DNA of 64,000 nucleotides from Silvibacterium dinghuense (lineage in GTDB: Bacteria; Acidobacteriota; Terriglobia; Terriglobales; Acidobacteriaceae): the NCBI RefSeq assembly GCF_004123295.1, contig NZ_SDMK01000001.1, positions 1,488,001 through 1,552,000 of the forward strand, read 5' to 3'. Positions within the stretch are counted from its first letter, which is position 1. Every line of letters starts with the position of its first letter. Shown piece after piece: positions 17,738-24,857 of this stretch. The position numbers and the translations under genes were made by a program. The notes under the pieces are model-generated. The model made no database searches, had not been told where the DNA came from, and was given only the letters and a program-made list of their open reading frames with translations.

Positions 17738-19078
17738 CTACCGGTTAGATGCTTCCTGACGTGAAAATTCTGGGACATCTATCTTCAGCACAAAGGTTTC
17801 TGCGGGGCCTGTCGGCATCACGTTCAATGTGATGTCGCAGATACCTTGCATGCGCTTGTTGGAGTCCTTGTCGACAAAGAGGTCATAGCCAAGAATCGTG
17901 CCTTGCTCTACCTGTTCATCGAGCAGACGCTTCAACGGTGTTTCGATCTGCTGATCCATGAAGTCGCGCGTCAATACTTGTCCTGCGACCTGCAGCAGAT
18001 AGTGACGGCAGCAACGCTCCAGATAGCGCAGAATGCGATACGAAGTGAAAAACTTCAGCACGCCGTAAGGATCGTCAGCCTGCGTGCGGCAACCGAAGAA
18101 GCACAAATGATTGTCTGCATCGCGAATAATCGGGATCAGCTGGCGCTCCATCGAGAGATGCTCCATCTCGCCGATCAATGGCTCGATACGCGCCTTGGCG
18201 ACACCGTTGACGCGGCCGAAACGCGAGCCCACGGGGCCCTGCGCCATGCCCTGCGCATCGTCTGCACGCGCTACAGCGCCGGCGAAGACCAGCGACGGCG
18301 GAGCATAGAGGCCCTCGTTGCTGTCCGCATCTTTTTCAAACCAATGTGCTGGCCGAAGCTGCAGATAGCCCATCAGGCAGACGTCCGCCGCAGCTGCATC
18401 TTCAGGACGCTTGAGAAACTCGTACTTTCCTCCGGGAAGGAAATTACGCTCTACGTTCTTGAATGATTTTTCGTCGTCCAGGTCGCCGATCAACAGCATG
18501 CCCCAGGCATTTGCCAGCTGCTCCAGCTTTTCGCGGATGGGCTGCGGATAATAACCCGGCACAACGATGTTGCAGATATCGTCGCGGAAATTGAAGTTAT
18601 CGTTACGCTGCACCACAAAGTGCTCCATGGCAGCGAGATTCATGGAGAAGATATCCTGCATCGCAGTGGAATCTGCATTCAGGATGAACAGCTCCACCGG
18701 CTTACGGATCTTGCCGTCCCCCACCTTGGTGTTCTCGAAGAAGAGCTGCAGCTGGCGATAGCTGCGCTCCAGCGGGCGGATCTGCTCGTAAACCTGCGTA
18801 AGCAGTTCATCACGGACTTCCTCTGCGCTGTCGATCTGGGTCTGGAGCTTCTTGACCGTCTGATCGTATGTATCTTCGGCACTGATCAGCTGTTCGAAAT
18901 TGGTTAACTGCGCAAGAAATTCTTTCGCGGACTGCGAAGTAAAGATGCTCGCCAGCTCACGCTTCTCGTTGGTGAGGCCGGGGTGCAGGTCGGCGAAGAT
19001 ATCCTGCAGCAACTCGCGCGCGGGGCTATTACCAAGCAGCTGTTCGGTGGTGCGGCTTGCGGTTTGCATTTCGGACAT
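17738..19078 (-). CDS. tssC: TssC-like large sheath protein
   Basis: The 446-residue protein is the large contractile sheath subunit, pairing with TssB. Supporting segments are FEQLISAEDTYDQTVKKLQTQID near 60-85, MLLIGDLDDEKSF, WFEKDADSNEGLYAPPSLVFAGA and a C-terminal RILRYLERCCRHYLLQVAGQVLTR followed by LFVDKDSNKRMQGICDITLNVMPTGPAE (quoted here only as landmarks near the end). This is somewhat shorter than classical TssC (about 490-500). It starts two bases after the tssB stop. The sheath is the ClpV substrate in the cytoplasm. Confidence 0.85.
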   Translation of the reverse strand: MSEMQTASRTTEQLLGNSPARELLQDIFADLHPGLTNEKRELASIFTSQSAKEFLAQLTNFEQLISAEDTYDQTVKKLQTQIDSAEEVRDELLTQVYEQIRPLERSYRQLQLFFENTKVGDGKIRKPVELFILNADSTAMQDIFSMNLAAMEHFVVQRNDNFNFRDDICNIVVPGYYPQPIREKLEQLANAWGMLLIGDLDDEKSFKNVERNFLPGGKYEFLKRPEDAAAADVCLMGYLQLRPAHWFEKDADSNEGLYAPPSLVFAGAVARADDAQGMAQGPVGSRFGRVNGVAKARIEPLIGEMEHLSMERQLIPIIRDADNHLCFFGCRTQADDPYGVLKFFTSYRILRYLERCCRHYLLQVAGQVLTRDFMDQQIETPLKRLLDEQVEQGTILGYDLFVDKDSNKRMQGICDITLNVMPTGPAETFVLKIDVPEFSRQEASNR

Positions 19079-19080
19079 AG

Positions 19081-19584
19081 TTACTCCTTCCCTTCAGCAG
19101 CCACACGCTCCAACTCGGTGCGGAGCTTGGTGAGCGCATTCACAATTTCGGCACGCTGCGCTGGATTCGTCCATGCGCGGCGAACGGCGGGCAGCTTCCA
19201 CCGGTCTTTGAGGCGATAAAGCAGGTCGATGTTCGCTTTCAGATCCGCAATATCGTTGCGAAGATAGGTGACATTGCCTTCGTCATCGCGAACTTCCTGC
19301 CGCTTCTGCAGATTCTCCGGATCGAAGTCCTTAAGAGAGCGGAATTGCACCTCCGCGCGAAAAGCCGTTTCCTCTGGCCCCGCGGTGCCGGTGAATTCGA
19401 GCTTGGGCTCGAACTTGCGAAAGGCATCCGTTAGATCTTCCACCTTTACGAGCTCTTCGTTCTCGGAGGAGACTTCGCCGCCCACACGCTCCAGGGTCAT
19501 GGGTAACATCGCCGCGGCCGTTGAGGTCGGCACCTTCCGAACCGACGGCGTCACTCCTTTGCGTACGACTTTTACTAGGGGCAT
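19081..19584 (-). CDS. tssB: TssB-like small sheath protein
   Basis: The 167-residue protein matches TssB in size and layout. A basic N-terminus is followed by a central LEFTGTAGPEETAFRAEVQF strand region, FRSLKDFDPENL (the family landmark) and C-terminal helices with LLYRLKDRWKLPAVRRAW. It forms heterodimers with TssC that make the contractile sheath. It is directly followed by tssC (two-base gap) and preceded by the VWA gene with 12 bases between, so all are on one transcript. Confidence 0.87.
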   Translation of the reverse strand: MPLVKVVRKGVTPSVRKVPTSTAAAMLPMTLERVGGEVSSENEELVKVEDLTDAFRKFEPKLEFTGTAGPEETAFRAEVQFRSLKDFDPENLQKRQEVRDDEGNVTYLRNDIADLKANIDLLYRLKDRWKLPAVRRAWTNPAQRAEIVNALTKLRTELERVAAEGKE

Positions 19585-19596
19585 GTGGGCTATCTC

Positions 19597-21051
19597 CTAT
19601 TGATTAGCGGATTGAATGTGGGTACGGGGCTGAACCTGAGTCGTCTGCGAGGCCGAACGCTGAAGCGGCGCGCTCGCTGCACCAGGTCCGCCAAAACCGG
19701 AAGGCATGTTCGCTGAACGTATCTGCACGCCCGACGCAGAGGTGACCGCCGGCCGTTCGCTGCTCCACTTGCGCGGGCGGCCCTGCAGGGGACCGAGATT
19801 CCGGTCCGCCCAGACCAGGCGCGGAACCCAGAACCACAAGGCCACGAGCAACGCGGCAAGTGCCACTACGAGAATGAAATGAAAGAGGATTGCCGACCAT
19901 CCGGCATCTGTGGGCGGATTTGCCGCCATCAGCGCATTGAGCTCCGCATCGGCGGCCTTGCGGTCATAGACCGGAGCGCCGGTGGCAGGACCGACCATGC
20001 GCACGACATCACCGGAAAGCACCTGGCCACCATCCAGAGTCAACTCCGGTGTCCAGGCTGGATCACGGCCCATCAGGCTCAGGCGATTATTCTCGGGCAG
20101 CAGCCACGTTATCTGAATCTCGTGGGTGGTCGCAGAGCGTGTGGTGTGAAGCGCGTCGAGCAACTGCCCGGCATCGGAAGCAAAGAGGAAGCGCGTCGAT
20201 AACTTCTGCATCGCAGCGGCGTCGATCACATTCTTGTCGCCGAAACCGATACCGATTACATCGAAATGCGAGTTCTGCACCTGCGCGATCGCCTGCTGCA
20301 GACCCAGCGCGCCATCGAGCAACTGCGGATCGTCCCCAGGCTTCACCTCATTCTTGCCGTCCGTCATGACGACCAGATGCGGCTCCAGTTCGTCACGGGA
20401 TATGCCCTTGCGCTGCAACTGATCGATCTCATCCTGCAACGATTGCACGCCGCTAAAAACCGCCTGGTAAAGCGCAGTGTTATTGGCAGGAGCCGGCGCA
20501 GGCAGAGCGTTGAGCTGATTCAGCAACTCAGGCTTCTGTGTCGCGTATACCGCGGCCTTGATTACCGGCACTACATCATGGCTCTGGAAGGGAACAATCG
20601 CGATATGGTCGAGCCCTGGCTGCATGCCATCCGCAAACGCAGTCACAGCTTCCTTCACCGCGGCGAAGCGGCTCGTGCTTCCCGGTGCAGGCTGATTCAT
20701 ACTGCCGCTGATATCCACCATCAACAGCACCACGTTCTGGCGCTGCGCACCTGCCGAGCTGAGCCCAGCGCTCGCATAAAAGGGATGCACAGAGGTGCCA
20801 TCACCATTACGAAGCGTAATGGCAGTAGGCAATGCCGCGGCCACGGGAATATTGACGCGAGCAGGTTGCCCGTCCTTATCCACCGGCGTGATGCCTGCGG
20901 TCATGCATGGCTGCTGGCTAACCGGCGCGCAGTCCACCAGTGCAGGCTGCGTGCTGACACGCAGGTGCAGATCGGCAGTACCCTGCTGCGCCTGGGCCGC
21001 GAAGAAGGTGGTTGCGCTCAGGAAACCGAAGAGCACGGAGAAACGGCGCAT
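19597..21051 (-). CDS. Membrane-anchored periplasmic VWA-domain protein
   Basis: Start chosen at the ATG at 21051 because an excellent AAAGGAGG lies just upstream and a signal peptide (MRRFSVLFGFLSATTFFAAQA) begins there. The 484-residue protein has a von Willebrand factor A domain from about 105 with the MIDAS motif DISGSM near 113-118, a following Thr in NNTALY and the Asp in VVMTDGKNE. Near the C-terminus a transmembrane helix (WSAILFHFILVVALAALLVA) leads to a Gly/Pro/Ser/Gln-rich cytoplasmic tail of about 70 residues. MIDAS domains bind metal-dependent protein partners. It lies one base after the FHA-like membrane gene and before tssB, so it may bridge the sheath machine to the envelope (inference). 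Confidence 0.8.
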   Translation of the reverse strand: MRRFSVLFGFLSATTFFAAQAQQGTADLHLRVSTQPALVDCAPVSQQPCMTAGITPVDKDGQPARVNIPVAAALPTAITLRNGDGTSVHPFYASAGLSSAGAQRQNVVLLMVDISGSMNQPAPGSTSRFAAVKEAVTAFADGMQPGLDHIAIVPFQSHDVVPVIKAAVYATQKPELLNQLNALPAPAPANNTALYQAVFSGVQSLQDEIDQLQRKGISRDELEPHLVVMTDGKNEVKPGDDPQLLDGALGLQQAIAQVQNSHFDVIGIGFGDKNVIDAAAMQKLSTRFLFASDAGQLLDALHTTRSATTHEIQITWLLPENNRLSLMGRDPAWTPELTLDGGQVLSGDVVRMVGPATGAPVYDRKAADAELNALMAANPPTDAGWSAILFHFILVVALAALLVALWFWVPRLVWADRNLGPLQGRPRKWSSERPAVTSASGVQIRSANMPSGFGGPGAASAPLQRSASQTTQVQPRTHIQSANQ

Positions 21052-21052
21052 G

Positions 21053-22003
21053 TTAAGCGCCTCCTTTCTTGCTCTCAAAGCGCAATGCTGTGCGGCCAAT
21101 CAGGATGTCGTCGGAGGGATGCAATTCCTGAGAGCCGACAACGGTTTTGCCACGGGCACGCAGCACATACTTAGCGATCCCTTCCGGACCGCCTACATCA
21201 GGGTGCCGCGCAATAAAGTAACGTCCCTCACGCGAGAAGACCACGGCATGGCGCGGAGCAATGGCTACGTCGGGAACGCTGATATCGGCGCCCTGCTGGA
21301 ATTTCGTGCCATTCTGTGCCGTCGTTGCGCTTCCGATCACGTAGGACTCATCGATATCGAGCGCCCACAACTTACGCTCTTTGCCTAACTTATTTTGTGC
21401 GCGCGCATCGCCAGAGCTGATGAAACGCAGAGAGCCTTCGCGGATCAGGGTAGGAGCGATGCCCGTTCCAAAGCCGGTGCCGGCTCCTGCGAGCATCAGT
21501 CCGGCAATCGATGCGCCACCGGGGATATGCGGGCCAAAGAGAACGAACATGGCACCACCCAGCAATCCACCCACCAGGCTTCCCGAATAGGTATGCAGCA
21601 CACGTGCGCGGTTGGAATTCGCCCAGCGCAGGCCTATGCCCAGACCGATGACCGAGATACAAAGCGCCCACACCGCGAGGCGGAACAAAGAAGGCGAGGT
21701 ATCCGCAACAGCATGATGCAGGCCAATCGACAGGAGAGCAGCGAGGATGCCCGACACGCCGCCGAAAAGCAGCCCGTAACCAAGAGAAGCCGCGCGCATA
21801 CGCCCCAGGAGAATGCGGTCGAAGTAGAGAAAAAGCGCAATAGAGATGATGACCGCAAAGCATCCCAGATCGACGGAGTCAGGCAGGTATCTCAGGCCGC
21901 TATCGGCAAGAGGCACCATAAACAAAATGCCCAGCACGGCCGCCAGGAGTCCGCCGAGAGTACCCATCAGGGTCGCAAAGTAAAGGTTTATATATCCGTA
22001 CAT
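21053..22003 (-). CDS. Multi-spanning membrane protein with C-terminal FHA-like domain
   Basis: The 316-residue protein has about six hydrophobic segments in residues 1-185, including Gly-rich helices such as LVGGLLGGAMFVLFGP and LMLAGAGTGFGTGIAP. A C-terminal soluble part (about 215-316) resembles an FHA fold: YVIGSATTAQNG, then ISVPDVAIAPRHAVVFSREG and DILIGRTALRFES. The canonical Arg of the phosphothreonine pocket is not obvious, so binding may be degenerate. It is the first gene of the minus-strand secretion operon, 127 bases from the divergent ubiquitin-like operon. With the VWA protein it forms a candidate membrane complex in place of TssL/TssM (inference). Confidence 0.72.
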   Translation of the reverse strand: MYGYINLYFATLMGTLGGLLAAVLGILFMVPLADSGLRYLPDSVDLGCFAVIISIALFLYFDRILLGRMRAASLGYGLLFGGVSGILAALLSIGLHHAVADTSPSLFRLAVWALCISVIGLGIGLRWANSNRARVLHTYSGSLVGGLLGGAMFVLFGPHIPGGASIAGLMLAGAGTGFGTGIAPTLIREGSLRFISSGDARAQNKLGKERKLWALDIDESYVIGSATTAQNGTKFQQGADISVPDVAIAPRHAVVFSREGRYFIARHPDVGGPEGIAKYVLRARGKTVVGSQELHPSDDILIGRTALRFESKKGGA

Positions 22004-22024
22004 GAGCGAAAAATGAATTGCGGT

Positions 22025-22052
22025 TAGCTATCCTGGCATCTCACCAGGTCAA
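22025..22052 (-). promoter_or_regulatory. Candidate promoter of the minus-strand secretion operon
   Basis: Reading the minus strand, TTGACC (22052-22047) and TAGCTA (22030-22025) are separated by 16 bases, about 20 bases before the ATG at 22003. No strong Shine-Dalgarno precedes that ATG. The same 127-base gap must also hold the promoter of the divergent operon. A TATAAA at 22115-22120 lies about 10 bases before the GTG at 22130, which would fit a leaderless or near-leaderless transcript. Confidence 0.35.
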
Positions 22053-22129
22053 AATAATATCGCCGTTACGTTACAAAAGGCGCATATCGAGTGTGGTTAG
22101 AGTAGTGCGTTGGTTATAAAGTTGTCTGG

Positions 22130-23314
22130 GTGCTGAATTTATTTACAAGGACAACTGACATCACACCTGCTCCGTATCCCGCGAAAGAACGCTCTTTGCG
22201 GATCGTGCTGGCAGGCGCGGGTGCCTTGGGTTCCGCAGTACTCTATCAGCTGACAAAGCTGCGCCCCGCGTGGCTCACTTCCGTACTTCTGGTCGACCCG
22301 GATCAGCTCGAAGAACGCAATATCGCTCTCAGCCGATTCTTTCAGCAGGCAGCCTCATCTCAGGGGCAAAGCATCCTGACCAAGCCCAAAGCCGAAGTTT
22401 TATCAGCAGTCATTAATGATTCCGCAACCTTTTCCTGTGAAGCTGAAGTACGCGAGATTGCCGACGTAGGCTGGCAGCGGTTACGCGAGGCCGATATGCT
22501 CCTCTGCTGTGCAGACGATCCTTTAGCTCGCCTTGAAACAGCGCAGGCTGCCCGCGCACTGGGCCTGCCGCTGATCGATATCGGCGTCTTTGGCGGTGAG
22601 GAACTGCATCGTCCCGCAGGGCGAGCCCGGGTAACCTATTTTGCGCCAGATAACTTAGCCGCCTGCCAGCTATGTGGCCTAAGAGAAGATCGCAGGGCCG
22701 AGCTGCTGAGCTTTGCCGCAACCCGCTCACCCGGCTGCCGTCCGTTGCGTGCGCCGGAATCGCTTGGCCAGGCTGCGGCTCCGCCGCCGGCTATCGAAGC
22801 TGCCGCTACGGTTGTTACGGAAATTATCGAAGATTTCATAAGTTACTCCGAATCCGATCCCCGCTATCGCCATTCCTGGACCGTCAATCCGGCACATGGC
22901 GACCATTTGCCGCATGCACCGCGGCACTTACTTACGCGCAGCATCTCATGTCCATGGCACGAGGATGAGCCTGGCGGACTTATTGCGCTCGAGGACGATC
23001 GTCAGCTCGGAGACAGTCTGCACGCCGCTGCTCCCGACCAGCACTGGCGCATCCAACTTGCCTGGCCGGTGTGTATGGAAGCCCAGTGCCGTCATTGTGG
23101 AACCGTGCAGAGGACAGCACAGCGCCTCGCGGCGTTACGCCGGAGCGGGGGCTGCATGCATTGCGGAGTCACAGGAGAGATGGAACCGCGCCGCATCGTC
23201 AGCTCGCTCGGCACGCAGGATGCCGAAGCCTCGCTCACCCCAATGGAACTGGGGTTACCCCGCAGCCATATGGCGCGCCTGCGCCGCGTCATCTCGTTAG
23301 GAAGTGCGTCATGA
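22130..23314 (+). CDS. E1/ThiF-like ubiquitin-type adenylating enzyme with zinc ribbon
   Basis: A 394-residue protein with a GTG start. It has the ThiF/MoeB/E1 nucleotide-binding fold: RIVLAGAGALGS (Gly-rich loop 29-34), LLVDPDQLEERNIALSR with Asp56/Asp58 and Arg69, Lys85/Lys87, and CCADDPLAR with Asp129/130. These are the residues that bind ATP-Mg and adenylate the C-terminal Gly of a ubiquitin-like protein. A CxxC pair (179/182) and Cys203 follow, Cys203 being a candidate transthiolation cysteine. The C-terminal part has a zinc ribbon-like quartet Cys320, 323, 342, 345. It is the first gene of a five-gene operon whose other members supply the ubiquitin-like protein, E2-like and RING-like partners. 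The specific substrate is inferred from this context. Confidence 0.85.
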   Translation: MLNLFTRTTDITPAPYPAKERSLRIVLAGAGALGSAVLYQLTKLRPAWLTSVLLVDPDQLEERNIALSRFFQQAASSQGQSILTKPKAEVLSAVINDSATFSCEAEVREIADVGWQRLREADMLLCCADDPLARLETAQAARALGLPLIDIGVFGGEELHRPAGRARVTYFAPDNLAACQLCGLREDRRAELLSFAATRSPGCRPLRAPESLGQAAAPPPAIEAAATVVTEIIEDFISYSESDPRYRHSWTVNPAHGDHLPHAPRHLLTRSISCPWHEDEPGGLIALEDDRQLGDSLHAAAPDQHWRIQLAWPVCMEAQCRHCGTVQRTAQRLAALRRSGGCMHCGVTGEMEPRRIVSSLGTQDAEASLTPMELGLPRSHMARLRRVISLGSAS

Positions 23315-24048
23315 ATCCCGGGCTCGAACGCTGGACAGCATTGAGTGGATTATTGCTGCTGTTAGCCTCTGCACAATTCTTCTGCTGCCTCGGAGGAGCG
23401 GCACCGGCACTCCCTGCCAGCCTGCTGCTAGGTGCCGGCGTAACGTGGCTGATCTTTCGCGCTTTTGCCCCGGTTACGCTGTGGGCAGTTCCGCTGGCCA
23501 TTACTTTTACCGACTTAGCAGCCATTCTCATCGCCGAGCTTGGACTTAGGCCATCGTTCGCCCTCTGGTTCTGCCCACTGCTTGCCGGCGGAACGTCGCT
23601 CGCTACCCTTGTGCTCCTGCGCCGCAACCAGGCAAAGTGCACACTCTGCCATCGTCATCTCAGCCGGCAGGCCGTCGTCTTCCGCTGCCCTCGATGCCAG
23701 AACGAGGTCTGCGATGAAACCTGCTGGAGCTTCGAACATCGACGCTGCCAGCTCTGCCTGGAACAGCGCGTTCCGGTGTTGCCGATCAGCGATACATGGT
23801 GGCAGAAGGTAACCGGCCCGCGGATGATGCATGGCCGCTGCCAGCTCTGTCTTGCAGCGCCGGAAACCGCCGATTTGCGGGCCTGTCCACGCTGCCGTCG
23901 CGCACAGTGCCGCTCCTGCTGGGACTTTAACAACGGAGAATGTGCACGCTGCGGGGAGACACTGCCGGAACTTCCTGCATCCCTTACTATTGCGATGGCC
24001 AAGGTGGCTAGCGCATACACCACAGGCTCCACACCATCCCGGATATAA
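23311..24048 (+). CDS. Membrane protein with two RING-like zinc modules (candidate E3-like)
   Basis: The ATG overlaps the E1 stop (ATGA), so the 245-residue protein is translationally coupled. Residues 8-103 contain three to four hydrophobic helices. Two eight-cysteine modules follow. Module 1: C110-x2-C113, C126-x2-C129, C134-x3-C138, C146-x2-C149. Module 2: C177-x2-C180, C192-x2-C195, C200-x2-C203, C211-x2-C214. The spacing and the conserved CW after the sixth Cys show an internal duplication. The pattern fits cross-brace treble-clef/RING domains such as the Pfam Prok-RING families. RING domains recruit E2 enzymes, so next to E1, Ubl and E2 genes an E3-like membrane-tethered role is plausible but unproven; a structural zinc adaptor is the alternative. 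Confidence 0.75.
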   Translation: MNPGLERWTALSGLLLLLASAQFFCCLGGAAPALPASLLLGAGVTWLIFRAFAPVTLWAVPLAITFTDLAAILIAELGLRPSFALWFCPLLAGGTSLATLVLLRRNQAKCTLCHRHLSRQAVVFRCPRCQNEVCDETCWSFEHRRCQLCLEQRVPVLPISDTWWQKVTGPRMMHGRCQLCLAAPETADLRACPRCRRAQCRSCWDFNNGECARCGETLPELPASLTIAMAKVASAYTTGSTPSRI

Positions 24049-24070
24049 CCCGGACAAAGGAATAGCTTCG

Positions 24071-24331
24071 ATGCCTAAGTATCAAATGTACTTTGACACC
24101 ATCAGTGGTGAGACTAAGTACAATGTCGACATCGACGAGACAGAAACCCTGACCATGGTCCTTGAGGAAATCCTCTACGACCTGCGTGAGCGGGGCGAAG
24201 TATTGAAGGGAGACGGCGAACCGGAAGTGATCTGGGACGGCTCCAGTCTCGATTTTGCCACTCCGCTCCCGGAACAGGGCGTACACCCCAACGATGTCCT
24301 CCGTGTATCGACCATTGCCAGCAACGGCTGA
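24071..24331 (+). CDS. Ubiquitin-like beta-grasp protein ending in glycine
   Basis: An 86-residue protein; the ATG at 24071 is preceded by AAAGGA. The longer upstream frame overlaps the RING-like gene and is a shadow. It shows the beta-grasp layout: strand pair (KYQMYFDTISGETKYNVDI), one long helix (TLTMVLEEILYDLRERG), then strands with EVIWDGSSLDFATPL, EQGVHPNDVLRVSTI. The GxxL and GVxPxDxLRV pattern is shared with ubiquitin and YukD/EsaB-type proteins. The last residue is Gly86 (IASNG), so no processing protease is needed to expose the glycine that an E1 would adenylate. It lacks a di-glycine. Its stop lies inside the start region of the E2-like gene. Confidence 0.82.
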   Translation: MPKYQMYFDTISGETKYNVDIDETETLTMVLEEILYDLRERGEVLKGDGEPEVIWDGSSLDFATPLPEQGVHPNDVLRVSTIASNG

Positions 24332-24857
24332 ACCTCCGGCAGCCTCCCTGTGGGCCACGCGGCTCGCAGGAGAATGGCGCCTGCTTGCAGCTCTTGCCGA
24401 GCTGAATCCTGAACGTATGACTGGCCTGCGGCAGGAAGACAACACCTTTCATCTCACCCTGCGAGATGTCCCCGCACTCACGCGGAGCGGCGGCATCGAA
24501 CGTACTCACGCATTGAGAATCGAGTTCCCCGAGTACTTTCCTGCCATGCCGATGGAACTCTATCTTGACCGCCCCATGCAGCACCCCAATATCCATCCAG
24601 ACACTGGCTTTATGTGCCTGTGGGACCGGCATCGCGCCACACATACCTGCGAGGTAGCCCTGCATAAGGCAGTAGCCATTCTGACCTGGACCCTGCACAA
24701 TTCCGCGCAAGTGCATGTGATGCAGCCAGCTGCGCTGGCCTCCATGAAAGAGAAGGGTGATAGTGTGCGAGCGCAGCTCGCCTGTACGCCTCTGACAGGA
24801 CTTACTCCTCCAGTTATGTCTCCGGTTACGATGCCGCGGCGCCGGAGACTTTCGTGA
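24294..24857 (+). CDS. E2-like ubiquitin-conjugating enzyme (UBC fold)
   Basis: I prefer the ATG at 24294 (187 residues), overlapping the Ubl gene by 38 bases; an in-frame ATG at 24255 is the alternative. The core matches E2 enzymes: IEFPEYFPAMPMELYL (the FP-x-YP-x-xP region), then QHPNIHPDTGFMCLW, which gives the HPN motif at 97-99 and the predicted catalytic Cys108 in the CL position. A helix with AILTWTLHN follows, like the post-cysteine helix of UBC domains. A second Cys at 119 and a Pro/Arg-rich tail are extra. The enzyme would accept the Ubl as a thioester from the E1 and pass it to a target. The stop overlaps the kinase GTG (GTGA). Confidence 0.82.
   Translation: MSSVYRPLPATAEPPAASLWATRLAGEWRLLAALAELNPERMTGLRQEDNTFHLTLRDVPALTRSGGIERTHALRIEFPEYFPAMPMELYLDRPMQHPNIHPDTGFMCLWDRHRATHTCEVALHKAVAILTWTLHNSAQVHVMQPAALASMKEKGDSVRAQLACTPLTGLTPPVMSPVTMPRRRRLS

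Noticed and set aside
1018-22003. Prophage tail or extracellular contractile injection system (eCIS).
   Set aside because: No capsid, terminase, lysis or tail-fibre genes; TssK, TssF/TssG, ClpV and Hcp-type tube proteins with FHA/PP2C control fit a T6SS-like machine better.
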